Origin: a virus
Virus record (IMG/VR): IMGVR_UViG_3300025806_000037
Location: 1 to 50,925 of that record
Reading direction: 5' to 3' (one strand)
Length of the DNA: 50,925 nucleotides
Below, in pieces: positions 7,054 through 14,649 of this stretch. The notes under the pieces are model-generated. The model was not told the DNA's origin and ran no database searches. It saw only the letters and a list, made by a program, of their open reading frames with translations. How positions within the stretch are numbered: the first letter of the stretch is position 1; every line of letters starts with the position of its first letter. A program made the position numbers and the translations under genes.

Positions 7054-7461
7054 TTAATCTTCAACATACTTATTAAATACTTGCTGAAGTGTCATTATTT
7101 TTGGTTTACTCAGCTTGCCGATTAATTGCATTTGCAATGCATTTATCGAAGAAATTAGACTATCACCGTCGTAATCCTCAATGTTCACTTCGAACTCTGA
7201 AAATTCTTGTAGAAACGCATTGCTTTCAGAATTACCAGTCGTGGTGTAATACTTAGGGGATGTGAACAGCGCAATGATATCAGCTAAACATGATATTGGT
7301 TGGGTTTCCATAATAGTAACTTCACAAGGAGTGCTTAATGCTAATAGCTTTTCAGTACCATCAGCAAATTCACAATCTATACCTTCATCAGATACATTCA
7401 TTTCTAAAATAGCTTCAAAGCCATCAACTATAACCTGATACCTTGGGTACTCATCGTACAT
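7054..7461 (-). CDS. hypothetical acidic protein
   Basis: A 135-residue acidic protein (start MYDEYPRYQVIVDGFEAIL) without a recognised domain; the N-terminal half alternates hydrophobic and polar residues as in a beta-rich fold. It lies between a 72-residue protein and glyA in one operon. Function unknown. Confidence 0.7.
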   Translation of the reverse strand: MYDEYPRYQVIVDGFEAILEMNVSDEGIDCEFADGTEKLLALSTPCEVTIMETQPISCLADIIALFTSPKYYTTTGNSESNAFLQEFSEFEVNIEDYDGDSLISSINALQMQLIGKLSKPKIMTLQQVFNKYVED

Positions 7462-7472
7462 AATATAATTCC

Positions 7473-7691
7473 TTAAAACTGGTTTTTTAAATCATACTTG
7501 TTTAATAACGAAGCTTCACGTATAGCACCTAACTCAATAGAATTAGCTCTTCGCAAGTCAGCTTCACTATGATATAACTGTTCAGCTGCTTGCAAACTTA
7601 AATACGTACGATTTGCTGCAGTATACTTTTCCTGCAAGGCTTCAGCCGATAATTTGCTATAGCCTGTAAAATCTAAATTAATCTGTTTCAT
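7473..7691 (-). CDS. hypothetical helical protein
   Basis: Seventy-two residues, predicted to be largely helical (SKLSAEALQEKYTAANRTYL), no motif recognised. First gene after the promoter at 7722-7750 with the standard leader. Function unknown. Confidence 0.7.
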   Translation of the reverse strand: MKQINLDFTGYSKLSAEALQEKYTAANRTYLSLQAAEQLYHSEADLRRANSIELGAIREASLLNKYDLKNQF

Positions 7692-7721
7692 TTAATACTC
7701 CTTAACTCAATTTGTAGATCT

Positions 7722-7750
7722 ATTATATCAACAATAGCGAATTGTGTCAA
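7722..7750 (-). promoter_or_regulatory. early sigma70 promoter of the glyA operon
   Basis: TTGACA, 17 bases, TATAAT on the minus strand, followed by AGATCTACAAATTGAG and TTAAGGA in the leader. Preceded by the stem-loop at 7762-7795. Confidence 0.9.
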
Positions 7751-7761
7751 TAGCTTTATTA

Positions 7762-7795
7762 GAACAAAAAAGAATATCATTATTACCTTTTGTTC
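7762..7795 (-). terminator. long stem-loop terminator between late gene and glyA operon
   Basis: Inverted repeat with arms GAACAAAA (7762-7769) and TTTTGTTC (7788-7795) plus an inner AATA/TATT pairing; on the minus strand it ends in a run of T residues. It overlaps the stop of the gene at 7794 and precedes the promoter. Confidence 0.6.
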
Positions 7796-8420
7796 ATATC
7801 TCAGACATAACGATTTTCATACCGACAGTGCCTAACATAATTTTAGTAATTAGCTTTCCGCCCAATTCGCGCTGATAGAAATATGGTTTTAAAGCAGGAT
7901 ACTTTGTTATATAACTGTCTTTCGGTGGAACTTCATTAAGGTCAGTTTTTAATATATCAGTAGCCTGTGCTGGTGTTTTAGCATAGCTTTTGATAAAATC
8001 TATACCTAATAGTTTGACCGCAAAACCTAAACTTGGTCCTGACACTTCAAAGTATGCGCGGTCAAAGTCTTCTTTCATTATTGAAGCAATACCTTTTTTA
8101 CCTGCAATAGTTCCATTAGTAAAAACTGCAACTCTTTTACGGCCACCCTTATCACGATACATTGCACCCGCAACGATCTTACCACTTGTCCTTACCAATT
8201 TCCAAAAAGGTATATTATCAATCATATCTTCAGGCGATTTAAAACCTTTACCTTTTTGTCCACCGATAGCCTCATAACTTTTTTGAATCATATCAAAGAC
8301 TTCTTGAGCGTACTCAGATTTCTTTTCATCATTGCCTAATAAATTCACAAAGCGTTCATTAAGCATCGCGTGCCATAAGTTTAGTTTAGTTTCTTCTTTG
8401 AATTGTTTAAATGATTTCAT
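7794..8420 (-). CDS. late protein with capsid-targeting-like N-terminus
   Basis: A 208-residue protein starting MKSFKQFKEE. The first ten residues match in register the capsid-targeting peptides of T4 internal proteins (MKTYQEFIAE in IPIII) and the N-termini of the late-block proteins at 24.4-31.9 kb, although residue 8 is Lys, not Ile/Leu. The body (KIVAGAMYRDKGG, GPSLGFAVKLLG) weakly resembles a GNAT-like acyltransferase fold, which is uncertain. An exact TATAAATA late promoter 29 bases upstream and the AGGAA ribosome site support late expression. Confidence 0.7.
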   Translation of the reverse strand: MKSFKQFKEETKLNLWHAMLNERFVNLLGNDEKKSEYAQEVFDMIQKSYEAIGGQKGKGFKSPEDMIDNIPFWKLVRTSGKIVAGAMYRDKGGRKRVAVFTNGTIAGKKGIASIMKEDFDRAYFEVSGPSLGFAVKLLGIDFIKSYAKTPAQATDILKTDLNEVPPKDSYITKYPALKPYFYQRELGGKLITKIMLGTVGMKIVMSEI

Positions 8421-8448
8421 ACTGTTCCTATGTTGCCAGTGTTTAACT

Positions 8449-8456
8449 TATTTATA
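8449..8456 (-). promoter_or_regulatory. T4-type late promoter TATAAATA
   Basis: Exact TATAAATA between the stop of the hydrolase gene and ATG 8420; predicted start near 8443 gives a leader of about 23 bases containing AGGAA. Confidence 0.75.
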
Positions 8457-8939
8457 TTAATGAATATATTCATATGCGTAATGTCGTTCAATGATTTTAT
8501 TAATATTTTCTACATACTCAATTCTATGATGGCCTGCATCGTGTGTTGTTACATGCGCTCTTGCTTTTAAGAATTCATTTATTAAAACTGCAGGTATTAC
8601 TTTATCACCTAATTCAATATAAGCATGAACTGCAGGTGCACGTTGTAACTCTTGTTCGGATAAAGCGGTATATCCGTCATACTTAGGGAATAGTGATGGG
8701 TTTAATAATACACAAGGTATATTACGTTCAGCGGACTTCTTTAATGCCCAATAGCCGCCTAAACTATGACCGACTAATACATCAGGTTTAATTCTGTCAA
8801 TCAACTCATCATACAAATTGTTAACGGCATCATATCCTAACTCCAGATAATCAACCGTTTCACAATACTTTTTTCTATCAATCGTAGCAAACTTATTGGT
8901 GTTATTACTACTGTTTAAACCATGAAAAAACAAAATCAC
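8457..8939 (-). CDS. alpha/beta hydrolase (YqiA/UPF0227-like esterase)
   Basis: A 160-residue alpha/beta hydrolase. The opening MILFFHGLNSS is the oxyanion-hole HG, GHSLGG gives nucleophile S59, D112 (LGDKV) and H137/H138 (GHHRIEY) complete the triad. Size and pattern match the small esterases of the YqiA/YcfP group, which hydrolyse short acyl esters. Start is GTG 8939, with a strong GGAGG seven bases upstream; the ATG two bases earlier runs straight into TGA. Role in infection is unknown. Driven by the promoter 8964-8992. Confidence 0.8.
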   Translation of the reverse strand: MILFFHGLNSSNNTNKFATIDRKKYCETVDYLELGYDAVNNLYDELIDRIKPDVLVGHSLGGYWALKKSAERNIPCVLLNPSLFPKYDGYTALSEQELQRAPAVHAYIELGDKVIPAVLINEFLKARAHVTTHDAGHHRIEYVENINKIIERHYAYEYIH

Positions 8940-8963
8940 ATCAATACCTCCATCTCAAATATT

Positions 8964-8992
8964 ATTATATTACACTATGCTCTTAATGTCAA
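8964..8992 (-). promoter_or_regulatory. early sigma70 promoter for the hydrolase
   Basis: TTGACA, 17 bases, TATAAT on the minus strand. The -35 and spacer lie within the last codons of the 41-residue membrane peptide gene upstream. Confidence 0.88.
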
Positions 8993-9095
8993 TAGTTTTC
9001 TTTCTAATTGACCTACCAATTGCCAATATAATTAATGAAGCTGCGGTTATACTGACCAATGAGGCGATAACGAATACCACCATAAACGTAATCAT
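8970..9095 (-). CDS. 41-residue single-span membrane peptide
   Basis: ATG 9095, preceded by AGGAAAA, encodes MITFMVVFVIASLVSITAAS and continues LIILAIGRSIRKK..., one hydrophobic span followed by a positively charged cytoplasmic tail. No family recognised. Its 3' end contains the hydrolase promoter. Could be a membrane-active early or late peptide; a late promoter lies upstream at 9276-9283 and the small basic gene between them would share it. Confidence 0.6.
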   Translation of the reverse strand: MITFMVVFVIASLVSITAASLIILAIGRSIRKKTIDIKSIV

Positions 9096-9110
9096 TACTA
9101 TGTTTTCCTG

Positions 9111-9254
9111 TTATTTAAAGTTAGGGGGTTTTGCAGCCAAGGTTGTTGGCGGCCATTTGGTATAGGTTAATTGATCTTTATCATTAGTTAACGCGAAGTT
9201 TGAATTCTTTCTCAGTTTTGCTGACTTTAAATTACGACGGCGGCCATGCATCAT
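9111..9254 (-). CDS. 47-residue basic peptide
   Basis: ATG 9254 follows AGAGGAATT (good ribosome site) and encodes MMHGRRRNLKSAKLRKNSNF and a Pro/Thr/Lys-rich tail. Highly basic, no domain recognised; it begins with MMHG like the protein at 5094-5390. A TATAAATA late promoter lies 22 bases upstream, and an alternative ATG four bases upstream leads to a stop after eight codons. Confidence 0.6.
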   Translation of the reverse strand: MMHGRRRNLKSAKLRKNSNFALTNDKDQLTYTKWPPTTLAAKPPNFK

Positions 9255-9274
9255 GCATCAATTCCTCTAGGTTG

Positions 9275-9664
9275 TTATTTATACATTTCCTGAAGTTCGA
9301 CTTCAAGCGCAATTGCTTCAAGTTCCCATGGTGATTCTTTAAGATTATTTGAATATTCTTTGCCTAACCATGAATAAACACCTGACTCAATTATAAGTCG
9401 CCCTTCAAGAAATTGCTTTGCGTGTACTAATTCATGGATGATTGTACGGCAGATTTCTTCATCTTCAACCTTTTCTCCATAAATTTTGCGGTATACTGAT
9501 ATGTCGGCATATTCAACATTGCCATCACAATAACCGTAGTCAGAAGCAGTTTCACTTTCCATTTCAAATGCTATATCAATTGCTTCTGTTTGAATACCAA
9601 GGTAAGTAGCAACATTGTTTGCTAGGTTGATATATCGGGTATTGCGTGTATTTAATATTCTCAT
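9275..9664 (-). CDS. HExxH metalloprotease-like protein
   Basis: A 129-residue protein with IIHELVHAKQFLEG: H77, E78 and H81 form a zincin HExxH site and the downstream WELEA supplies a plausible third acidic ligand, as in SprT-like or minimal gluzincin domains found in phages. Start chosen at ATG 9664 (MRILNTR) with GGAAAT seven bases upstream; ATG 9670 is also possible. Cleavage target unknown. Controlled by the promoter at 9702-9730. Confidence 0.7.
   Translation of the reverse strand: MRILNTRNTRYINLANNVATYLGIQTEAIDIAFEMESETASDYGYCDGNVEYADISVYRKIYGEKVEDEEICRTIIHELVHAKQFLEGRLIIESGVYSWLGKEYSNNLKESPWELEAIALEVELQEMYK
9276..9283 (-). promoter_or_regulatory. T4-type late promoter TATAAATA
   Basis: Exact TATAAATA, overlapping the stop codon of the metalloprotease-like gene and placed before the 47- and 41-residue peptide genes. 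Confidence 0.65.
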
Positions 9665-9701
9665 AATCATTTCCAAATAGTTGTTATCAATTTATGGTAC
9701 T

Positions 9702-9730
9702 ATTATATCCAAATCTACATCCAATGTATA
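9702..9730 (-). promoter_or_regulatory. early promoter, TATACA class
   Basis: TATACA, 17 bases, TATAAT on the minus strand, then GTACCATAAATTGATAACAA in the leader, identical to the leaders at 47812 and similar to 34765 and 50766. Confidence 0.8.
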
Positions 9731-9734
9731 ATAA

Positions 9735-10064
9735 TTAAAAAGAATATGATATATTTGTTGGTTCTAAAAACATACTTTGAGCTATACCATGAGCACACCT
9801 GCTTAGATAGTAATCAATGAATTCTTCTCTATCATCAGCCAAGTATAGCACCTCAATGTCAAGTACAAACATAACCGAATATTCTGGCTTTACTTCATCG
9901 TTTAATACTGGTGTTAATTTTATTTTAAACGGTCTGCCACGAGCATGGTTTGGGAGTGAGTCTTTGGTTGGATCATAAACTGAAACATCAACAATACACA
10001 TTTTTACGCGTGACTTGATACGGTCCTTCGCCCAATCAAGTAATAAATCATATTTATCTTTCAT
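9735..10064 (-). CDS. hypothetical protein
   Basis: A 109-residue protein, starting MKDKYDLLLDWAKDRI when the ATG overlapping the lysin stop (ATGA, 10061-10064) is used; a GTG four codons earlier is the alternative. Mixed alpha/beta appearance, no recognised family. It is the last gene of the lysis operon before an AT-rich stem-loop (AATAT/ATATT near 9740). Confidence 0.7.
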   Translation of the reverse strand: MKDKYDLLLDWAKDRIKSRVKMCIVDVSVYDPTKDSLPNHARGRPFKIKLTPVLNDEVKPEYSVMFVLDIEVLYLADDREEFIDYYLSRCAHGIAQSMFLEPTNISYSF

Positions 10065-10720
10065 TTCATTATACACTTATGTTGTAAATTATATGTTATA
10101 GGATCACAAACAATTATAGGACCCCAACCATTTTGCCGATAAAGATTCGCTAACTTATGTAATATCTTATCAGGATATCCGCGGTTCTCTTTTCGAGCAG
10201 CGTCACTCCTATCAGTATATAACTCAACGTTATTAATCCAAACGTTTTGATCTTTACCATCAGCTCTTGTCAATTTACGATCTCTGATAACCCAACCGTA
10301 ACCGCCGTTATAAGCAGACAAAGCAAATGACCAATCATCACAAACTTTAAGTGTACCTTCACCACCCCAATAGGTAATTCTATCAAGCAAATACTTATCA
10401 TATATTAATAATGCTTGTATTGCCCATATTGGATTAAGCGGTTCGTTTGCAACTAAAGCAGGAAACTTTCCAGAAACCCATTCCGCAGTCTCTGGAGTGA
10501 ACTGAGTTAAACCATCGGCATACGGACTTTTTGCATTTGGATTCCAAGTTGATTCTTTATGTATCTGCGCAGCAAAAACTGCGGTAGGTGCATTCAAACC
10601 AAAATGGTATTGAGAATGTCGCATAAGATCACGTTTATACTTTGCCGCGTTATCCGGAATAAACTCTTTCGAGAATACTCCGGCGCCGACAAACAATAGC
10701 GAAAGTATCAAATACTTCAT
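10061..10720 (-). CDS. secreted SLT-type lytic transglycosylase (endolysin)
   Basis: A 219-residue enzyme with an N-terminal signal or signal-arrest segment (MKYLILSLLFVGAGVFS) and an SLT/lysozyme-like domain: IHKESTWNPNAKSPYADGL gives catalytic E56, followed by TQFTPETAEWV and SAYNGGYG. It would cleave peptidoglycan glycan strands with anhydromuropeptide formation. The upstream overlapping gene encodes a three-span holin, so this is a lysis cassette (holin 10717-10992, lysin 10061-10720). T4 itself uses an unrelated lysozyme. Confidence 0.88.
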   Translation of the reverse strand: MKYLILSLLFVGAGVFSKEFIPDNAAKYKRDLMRHSQYHFGLNAPTAVFAAQIHKESTWNPNAKSPYADGLTQFTPETAEWVSGKFPALVANEPLNPIWAIQALLIYDKYLLDRITYWGGEGTLKVCDDWSFALSAYNGGYGWVIRDRKLTRADGKDQNVWINNVELYTDRSDAARKENRGYPDKILHKLANLYRQNGWGPIIVCDPITYNLQHKCIMK

Positions 10721-10992
10721 ACGCCCATTGTTACTCCAAGTATAACTGACATCATAATTATCGCGCGTCTAATCAATGTTGCAGCGACAATTGTAGGGTG
10801 AGTTGCATCAGTCATTTCATGAGGTCTGTATTTTGGAAACAGAATCACATCAAGGAAATAACCTAATACTGCCGCGATACTTACCAATGATAACTTGTGG
10901 ATTATCAAAGGAAATTTAATATCGGGACTTACATAATATACAAATCCTAATAGCAAAAATGCTATAAGTAAAAACCCTAATCTGCCTTTCAT
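10717..10992 (-). CDS. three-span holin paired with the SLT lysin
   Basis: Ninety-one residues with three hydrophobic segments (about 4-22, 29-50 and 73-90) and a charged loop (FPKYRPHEM). Pattern and adjacency match the small putative holin family that accompanies SLT lysins in proteobacterial prophages. It overlaps both neighbours by four bases (ATGA). It would let the lysin reach the cell wall. A second, different holin candidate occurs at 22039-22497. Confidence 0.75.
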   Translation of the reverse strand: MKGRLGFLLIAFLLLGFVYYVSPDIKFPLIIHKLSLVSIAAVLGYFLDVILFPKYRPHEMTDATHPTIVAATLIRRAIIMMSVILGVTMGV

Positions 10993-11354
10993 TTACCAAT
11001 TCTTCTCTGAATAATTTTAACAGATGCAGGTGATAGTACTTCAGTATAATTTGCGTTATTAAGTGTATCTGCTTTCAGCCGAGTTGACATAAACCTTAAA
11101 CTGCGCATTCCTTTGTGCTTATCCGCATATGATATTAATGACATTCCATCACAAGTAATGTTATTATAATAATCATTAAACCTTAATAAGAACTGATTTT
11201 TAACTGCGGTTAATTTTCTACGAAGAGCTGATTTTTTATCCTTCGCAACTATTTCACAAATGTTTTGCAGCGCATCATTCGCATCACCGGCTTTTGCTGT
11301 AGGAGCAAACATCATGACCATTACTATCAAACCAACTACTATAAATTTAAACAT
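10989..11354 (-). CDS. secreted DUF3718-like protein
   Basis: Starting at ATG 11354, right after the previous stop and with AGAGGA seven bases upstream, the product is 121 residues with a signal peptide MFKFIVVGLIVMVMMFAPTA ending at AKA-G. The mature part has two cysteines (ICEIVAKDKK, ITCDGMSLISYA) spaced as in DUF3718, a family of small periplasmic proteins of Shewanella and Vibrio relatives. This suggests host-derived DNA and periplasmic localisation. Lies in the lysis cassette, so a role at the envelope is plausible. DUF call is moderate. Confidence 0.65.
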   Translation of the reverse strand: MFKFIVVGLIVMVMMFAPTAKAGDANDALQNICEIVAKDKKSALRRKLTAVKNQFLLRFNDYYNNITCDGMSLISYADKHKGMRSLRFMSTRLKADTLNNANYTEVLSPASVKIIQRRIGK

Positions 11355-11356
11355 TT

Positions 11357-11749
11357 TTAATCCTCTAAGTATTTTTTCCACTGTTTTGCGAAACTGCAAT
11401 TCTTTGCGTTTTTAAATAATGGGGCAATCGCTGAATCTTTAAACCCAGCTAAACCACACCCAACTCTTGTGACAAAAAATCTGTCATCAATAGTATCGTT
11501 ACCGTGCGTATAAGATACAAATTTATCTATATACTCAGCTATTTGTTGAATATCCAAAGTCTCAATACACCAACCCTTTGTCGGTATAGCGTACGATTGT
11601 CCAATAAGACCTTGACCTTTTCCCATTTCTGCTCCATACATGTGCTCTGCACAAGCAGCCGCCCCTGCCCCGTGTACTCCTTTTAAGTTAGAACCAAAGA
11701 CAAATATTTCGTTGTCTTTTGGCAATGTGCCGTCTTTATGAAATTTCAT
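11357..11749 (-). CDS. macro-domain-like phage protein (A1S_2505-type)
   Basis: A 130-residue protein with FVFGSNLKGVHGAGAA (residues 16-31), GLIGQSYAIPTK and FFVTRVGCGLAGFKDSAIAP (91-110). These match a widespread phage/bacterial family related to macro domains; the VGCGLAGF loop resembles the ADP-ribose phosphate loop of TARG1/DarG-type macrodomains. It may bind or remove ADP-ribose, which is notable because the window also encodes a PARP-like domain. ADP-ribose activity is inference. Starts inside the end of the upstream gene (14-base overlap). Confidence 0.65.
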   Translation of the reverse strand: MKFHKDGTLPKDNEIFVFGSNLKGVHGAGAAACAEHMYGAEMGKGQGLIGQSYAIPTKGWCIETLDIQQIAEYIDKFVSYTHGNDTIDDRFFVTRVGCGLAGFKDSAIAPLFKNAKNCSFAKQWKKYLED

Positions 11750-12038
11750 TCATGGTTTTCCTTATAATAAACTCGTAATGATTTAATATTTTATGTTCGT
11801 CGACTAAATGGTTTCTTTCAAAATATCTCTTGTCATTTATAATACTGGACAATACATATCTTAAGTCTTTATTAGAATCCCTTACACGAATAACATCATC
11901 GAACTTTACATATACTTCATACCTATACCCAGGGTAAAACGTGTAACACCAATACCCTTGACCTTTTTCATATAAGATGTTAACCCAAACCTTTTTAGTT
12001 CCAACCGTTCGGACTTTAAGATTAACAAACAGTTCCAT
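11736..12038 (-). CDS. hypothetical protein
   Basis: With ATG 12038, just beyond the stop of the upstream gene, the product is 100 residues (MELFVNLKVRTVGTKK). Beta-rich, aromatic (YWCYTFYPGYRYEVYV), no recognised domain. A longer frame from 12095 would overlap the upstream gene heavily and is less likely. Function unknown. Confidence 0.65.
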   Translation of the reverse strand: MELFVNLKVRTVGTKKVWVNILYEKGQGYWCYTFYPGYRYEVYVKFDDVIRVRDSNKDLRYVLSSIINDKRYFERNHLVDEHKILNHYEFIIRKTMNEIS

Positions 12039-12039
12039 G

Positions 12040-12420
12040 TCAGTCAATTGAGTAATACCCTTCTGGCGTTGAATAATACCAAGTGCCCATAGCATTATTT
12101 AATTCGGTGTCTTCAGGTCTTTCAAACATTGACCCACACCCATTACATTCACTAACGCTTAAAGGCAAATCATCCATTAATGGATTTTCTTCAATTTGCT
12201 GAGTTATAAAATGTACCTCATCACAGCATTGGCACCAGTCATAGCCAAGTATAGCAATTTTGTTTCCAGTTATTTTGCCATCTTCCCATTCATTGGCATC
12301 GATGAAATTTTCAGGAAGTGGGCGACTAAGGTCTTCCTTTGCAATATCCAATACTAGCTTGCGGTCAATCCAATATTCACGAAGCATGGATGATTTGTTA
12401 TCATAAGTAGCTTGACTCAT
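12040..12420 (-). CDS. hypothetical zinc-ribbon protein
   Basis: A 126-residue acidic protein with two cysteine pairs, WCQCCDEVHF and ECNGCGSMF, likely forming one zinc ribbon. The rest has no recognised family. Overlaps the metallophosphoesterase gene by four bases. Role unknown. Confidence 0.65.
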   Translation of the reverse strand: MSQATYDNKSSMLREYWIDRKLVLDIAKEDLSRPLPENFIDANEWEDGKITGNKIAILGYDWCQCCDEVHFITQQIEENPLMDDLPLSVSECNGCGSMFERPEDTELNNAMGTWYYSTPEGYYSID

Positions 12421-13184
12421 ATTTCAATCACCGACGTGTGTGCAAAATCAAGATTAGGTTCGCCAGCCGCGACATAACCGCGTGGGTTGCAGAGAACACG
12501 AGTATTATAAATGTTATAATCGAAACTGTTATGAACATGCCCATGAATCCAAATATCAGGTTTATGCTCGCCCATAAATGATTCAAGGTTGGATGCGTAA
12601 GCAGGCGATAATAATTGTCCTTTATAGTCTTCATGTATTGACATCTCGGATGGCGCATGGTGTGACACCACCACGCTTTTGTTATATTCTTCGGACTGTA
12701 AAGCAGCCGCAATCTTTTTAGTGTGCTTTGCAAATAACTCAGACGTGTATCTTGGTGATATTTTTCGATAGTCAGGCTCAGTACGAATATGTTTATAATC
12801 ATTCATAGAAGTCTGTGCTTTATATTGGGAGTGAGGCATAGTAGCACCACCATGCAGATAATAATCAGTCCACATTGTTGCACCAACAAATAGCACGCCG
12901 TCAATGATTACATGTTCGCCTTCGGGCAAAAAGTGTACATTAGTGCCCCGAAATGCATTGTCGAGTTTACGATTAACACTTTCGATTGAAGACTGATAGT
13001 ATTCGTGGTTTCCCGGCACATAAATGATATGTTTATGCGGCTGAGCTAAAATCCACTCGACCTGTCGATTCTTAACACCAATATCGCCTGCAAGAACCAT
13101 TACGTCAGCACCGTCATTGAATATGTGATCCCATTTATGGTAATCAAATTCCAAATGAAGATCAGAGTAATAACTAATTTTCAC
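12417..13184 (-). CDS. calcineurin-like metallophosphoesterase
   Basis: A 255-residue enzyme with the complete two-metal signature: YSDLHLEF (D8, H10), LAGDIG, YVPGNHEYY, VVSHHAP and WIHGHVH. The family hydrolyses phosphodiesters, nucleotides or phosphoproteins; the substrate here is not evident. Start is taken as GTG 13184 because AAGGAG lies seven bases upstream; an ATG ten codons earlier would put that ribosome site inside the gene. It overlaps the end of the small membrane protein gene upstream. Confidence 0.85.
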   Translation of the reverse strand: MKISYYSDLHLEFDYHKWDHIFNDGADVMVLAGDIGVKNRQVEWILAQPHKHIIYVPGNHEYYQSSIESVNRKLDNAFRGTNVHFLPEGEHVIIDGVLFVGATMWTDYYLHGGATMPHSQYKAQTSMNDYKHIRTEPDYRKISPRYTSELFAKHTKKIAAALQSEEYNKSVVVSHHAPSEMSIHEDYKGQLLSPAYASNLESFMGEHKPDIWIHGHVHNSFDYNIYNTRVLCNPRGYVAAGEPNLDFAHTSVIEI

Positions 13185-13347
13185 GTTTTGGCTCCTTAAA
13201 TATTTTGTAAACAAAAACTAAATAGCAAATGACTAACATCACCGCAACAGGTGAGCCAAGTGTAGAATGTAGCACTAGGACTAAACCTGTTAGATAACCT
13301 ATTATAACAATTATACTTAAAACTTTAAGCAGCATTTCTTGATTCAT
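13174..13347 (-). CDS. 57-residue two-span membrane protein
   Basis: ATG 13347 encodes MNQEMLLKVLSIIVIIGYLT followed by a second hydrophobic stretch (VAVMLVICYLVFVYKIF) and a basic tail. Two transmembrane spans separated by a short loop. It overlaps the upstream gene's end by 23 bases and the phosphoesterase start by 11, typical of this genome. Function unknown; a membrane-active small phage protein. Confidence 0.6.
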   Translation of the reverse strand: MNQEMLLKVLSIIVIIGYLTGLVLVLHSTLGSPVAVMLVICYLVFVYKIFKEPKREN

Positions 13348-13537
13348 CGTATGTACCTACCTTTTTAAATTTACGATACGAACGCGAAAACTTTAAGCTT
13401 GGTTTCGCAAACATCTTAATTACTTCAGTACCTTTAGGTATATATCCAACACAACGTTTGCGGTCATCAAACAAATACGAATGATTGAAGTCTTGACCTT
13501 CTGGCCATTGAGTGATTTCTTTTTCAATAGTATACAT
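13325..13537 (-). CDS. hypothetical basic protein
   Basis: Seventy residues, basic C-terminus (LKFSRSYRKFKKVG), no recognised motif. One base overlap with the upstream gene's stop/start junction (TAATG). Function unknown. Confidence 0.65.
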   Translation of the reverse strand: MYTIEKEITQWPEGQDFNHSYLFDDRKRCVGYIPKGTEVIKMFAKPSLKFSRSYRKFKKVGTYDESRNAA

Positions 13538-14103
13538 TATAAAACAACTCCGTATTCACCAGTAGTAAACCATTCAGGCTTATTCGCAATCCAACCCATG
13601 TTAAACTGCTCGTTGTTTTTCTTAATGTAATAACGACGATACGCCTCAATGGGATCTTTAATATCAGCAAGTTCGTATTCATCGGCAATGCAAATCGCAA
13701 ATGTAGTTTGAGAACCTGATTTGATATTAACGGGTTGCTGTATTAGAGCCAAGTCTAAAAGTTTTTCAGTTGCATGAACCTTACCACGTCGAGCAGTATA
13801 TTCATTACACAAACCTTTAAACAAGTTATATGCCCAGTTGTAATTATTTGAAGTTTCGCGAATCCATACTGCTGATGGGTGGTTGTAATGAGTGGACTTA
13901 TATAGAAGAGAATGCAAAGTGGGGTGGTCCCATTTCTTTAAACGGCTACCACCTTTACTTAACTCAATAAACATTTTACCATCAAGGAGACGGTGCGCAG
14001 TAGATAGCATTTGCGCAGTCTCGATGATCATTTTATTAACGTGCACATCACAATGAGACTTTGCAGCCTCGAACGGACAATCGGATAAAACAAACAAATT
14101 CAT
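13537..14103 (-). CDS. conserved phage protein of unknown function
   Basis: A 188-residue member of a family widespread in tailed phages, recognisable by CDVHVNKMIIETAQMLSTAH, NHPSAVWIRETSNNY and a C-terminal YRRYYIKKN...PEWF. The conserved His/Glu/Asp/Trp residues suggest an enzyme or DNA-binding role, but none is established. First gene of a long early operon extending to about 9.7 kb, controlled by the promoter at 14134-14162. Confidence 0.8.
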   Translation of the reverse strand: MNLFVLSDCPFEAAKSHCDVHVNKMIIETAQMLSTAHRLLDGKMFIELSKGGSRLKKWDHPTLHSLLYKSTHYNHPSAVWIRETSNNYNWAYNLFKGLCNEYTARRGKVHATEKLLDLALIQQPVNIKSGSQTTFAICIADEYELADIKDPIEAYRRYYIKKNNEQFNMGWIANKPEWFTTGEYGVVL

Positions 14104-14133
14104 AATATATTCCTTAACTCAATTTGTAGATCT

Positions 14134-14162
14134 ATTATATCAATATACCTGTCAGATGTACA
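14134..14162 (-). promoter_or_regulatory. early promoter, TGTACA class
   Basis: TGTACA, 17 bases, TATAAT on the minus strand with the AGATCTACAAATTGAG leader and AAGGAA. Confidence 0.75.
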
Positions 14163-14196
14163 ATAACCTTTTGTAATATAGTATAACCTTTAGTTA

Positions 14197-14649
14197 TTAG
14201 GGCACGTTTCCCAATAAGTTTGGGAAAGCCGTCAAAACCACATTCTTTGTAATAGTTGGAAACATTTCCTTAAGTTTTTTATCTTTAGCAGCAATGACGA
14301 TTTCAGCATCTCTAGGATGAATAGTTTCAATCAAGTCTAAGAACTTGCGTTCACGTTTTACCGGCAACCATTTGTCACCAGGCCCATTCTTAATTAAAAA
14401 CTTCATTATCTTAGGGCCAATTTTACTAAGTTGCTTTGGTATATTTTTAATAACGTCGTATGGTGTATAAGGTGGTGAACCTTCAGGTAATGCAAACTCT
14501 ATGGTATTTGAATATTGACAATAAAGTACATCTCGTAAACCTTGTGAGTTATACTTTTGTAATAACTCTACCTTTTCTTTTTTGCTTTTTGCGTGCTGAA
14601 CAGCGCCAAGCACGCTATAAACATATTTAATATCTAACTTATCAGTCAT
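14197..14649 (-). CDS. conserved T4-type protein (DUF6433-like)
   Basis: A 150-residue protein (MTDKLDIKYVYSVL...) with EFALPEGSPPYTP near the middle and HPRDAEIVIAAKDKKL towards the end, the two conserved blocks of a family found throughout T4-type phages (DUF6433-like). Function unknown. The start ATG 14649 overlaps the RNase H stop as TAATG, indicating coupled translation; an upstream alternative would lie inside rnh. Confidence 0.7.
   Translation of the reverse strand: MTDKLDIKYVYSVLGAVQHAKSKKEKVELLQKYNSQGLRDVLYCQYSNTIEFALPEGSPPYTPYDVIKNIPKQLSKIGPKIMKFLIKNGPGDKWLPVKRERKFLDLIETIHPRDAEIVIAAKDKKLKEMFPTITKNVVLTAFPNLLGNVP

Noticed and set aside
8977-9165. Plus-strand frame of 62 codons with a hydrophobic start
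   Set aside because: It is antisense to two small minus-strand genes with proper ribosome sites and late promoter; no plus-strand promoter or ribosome site precedes it.
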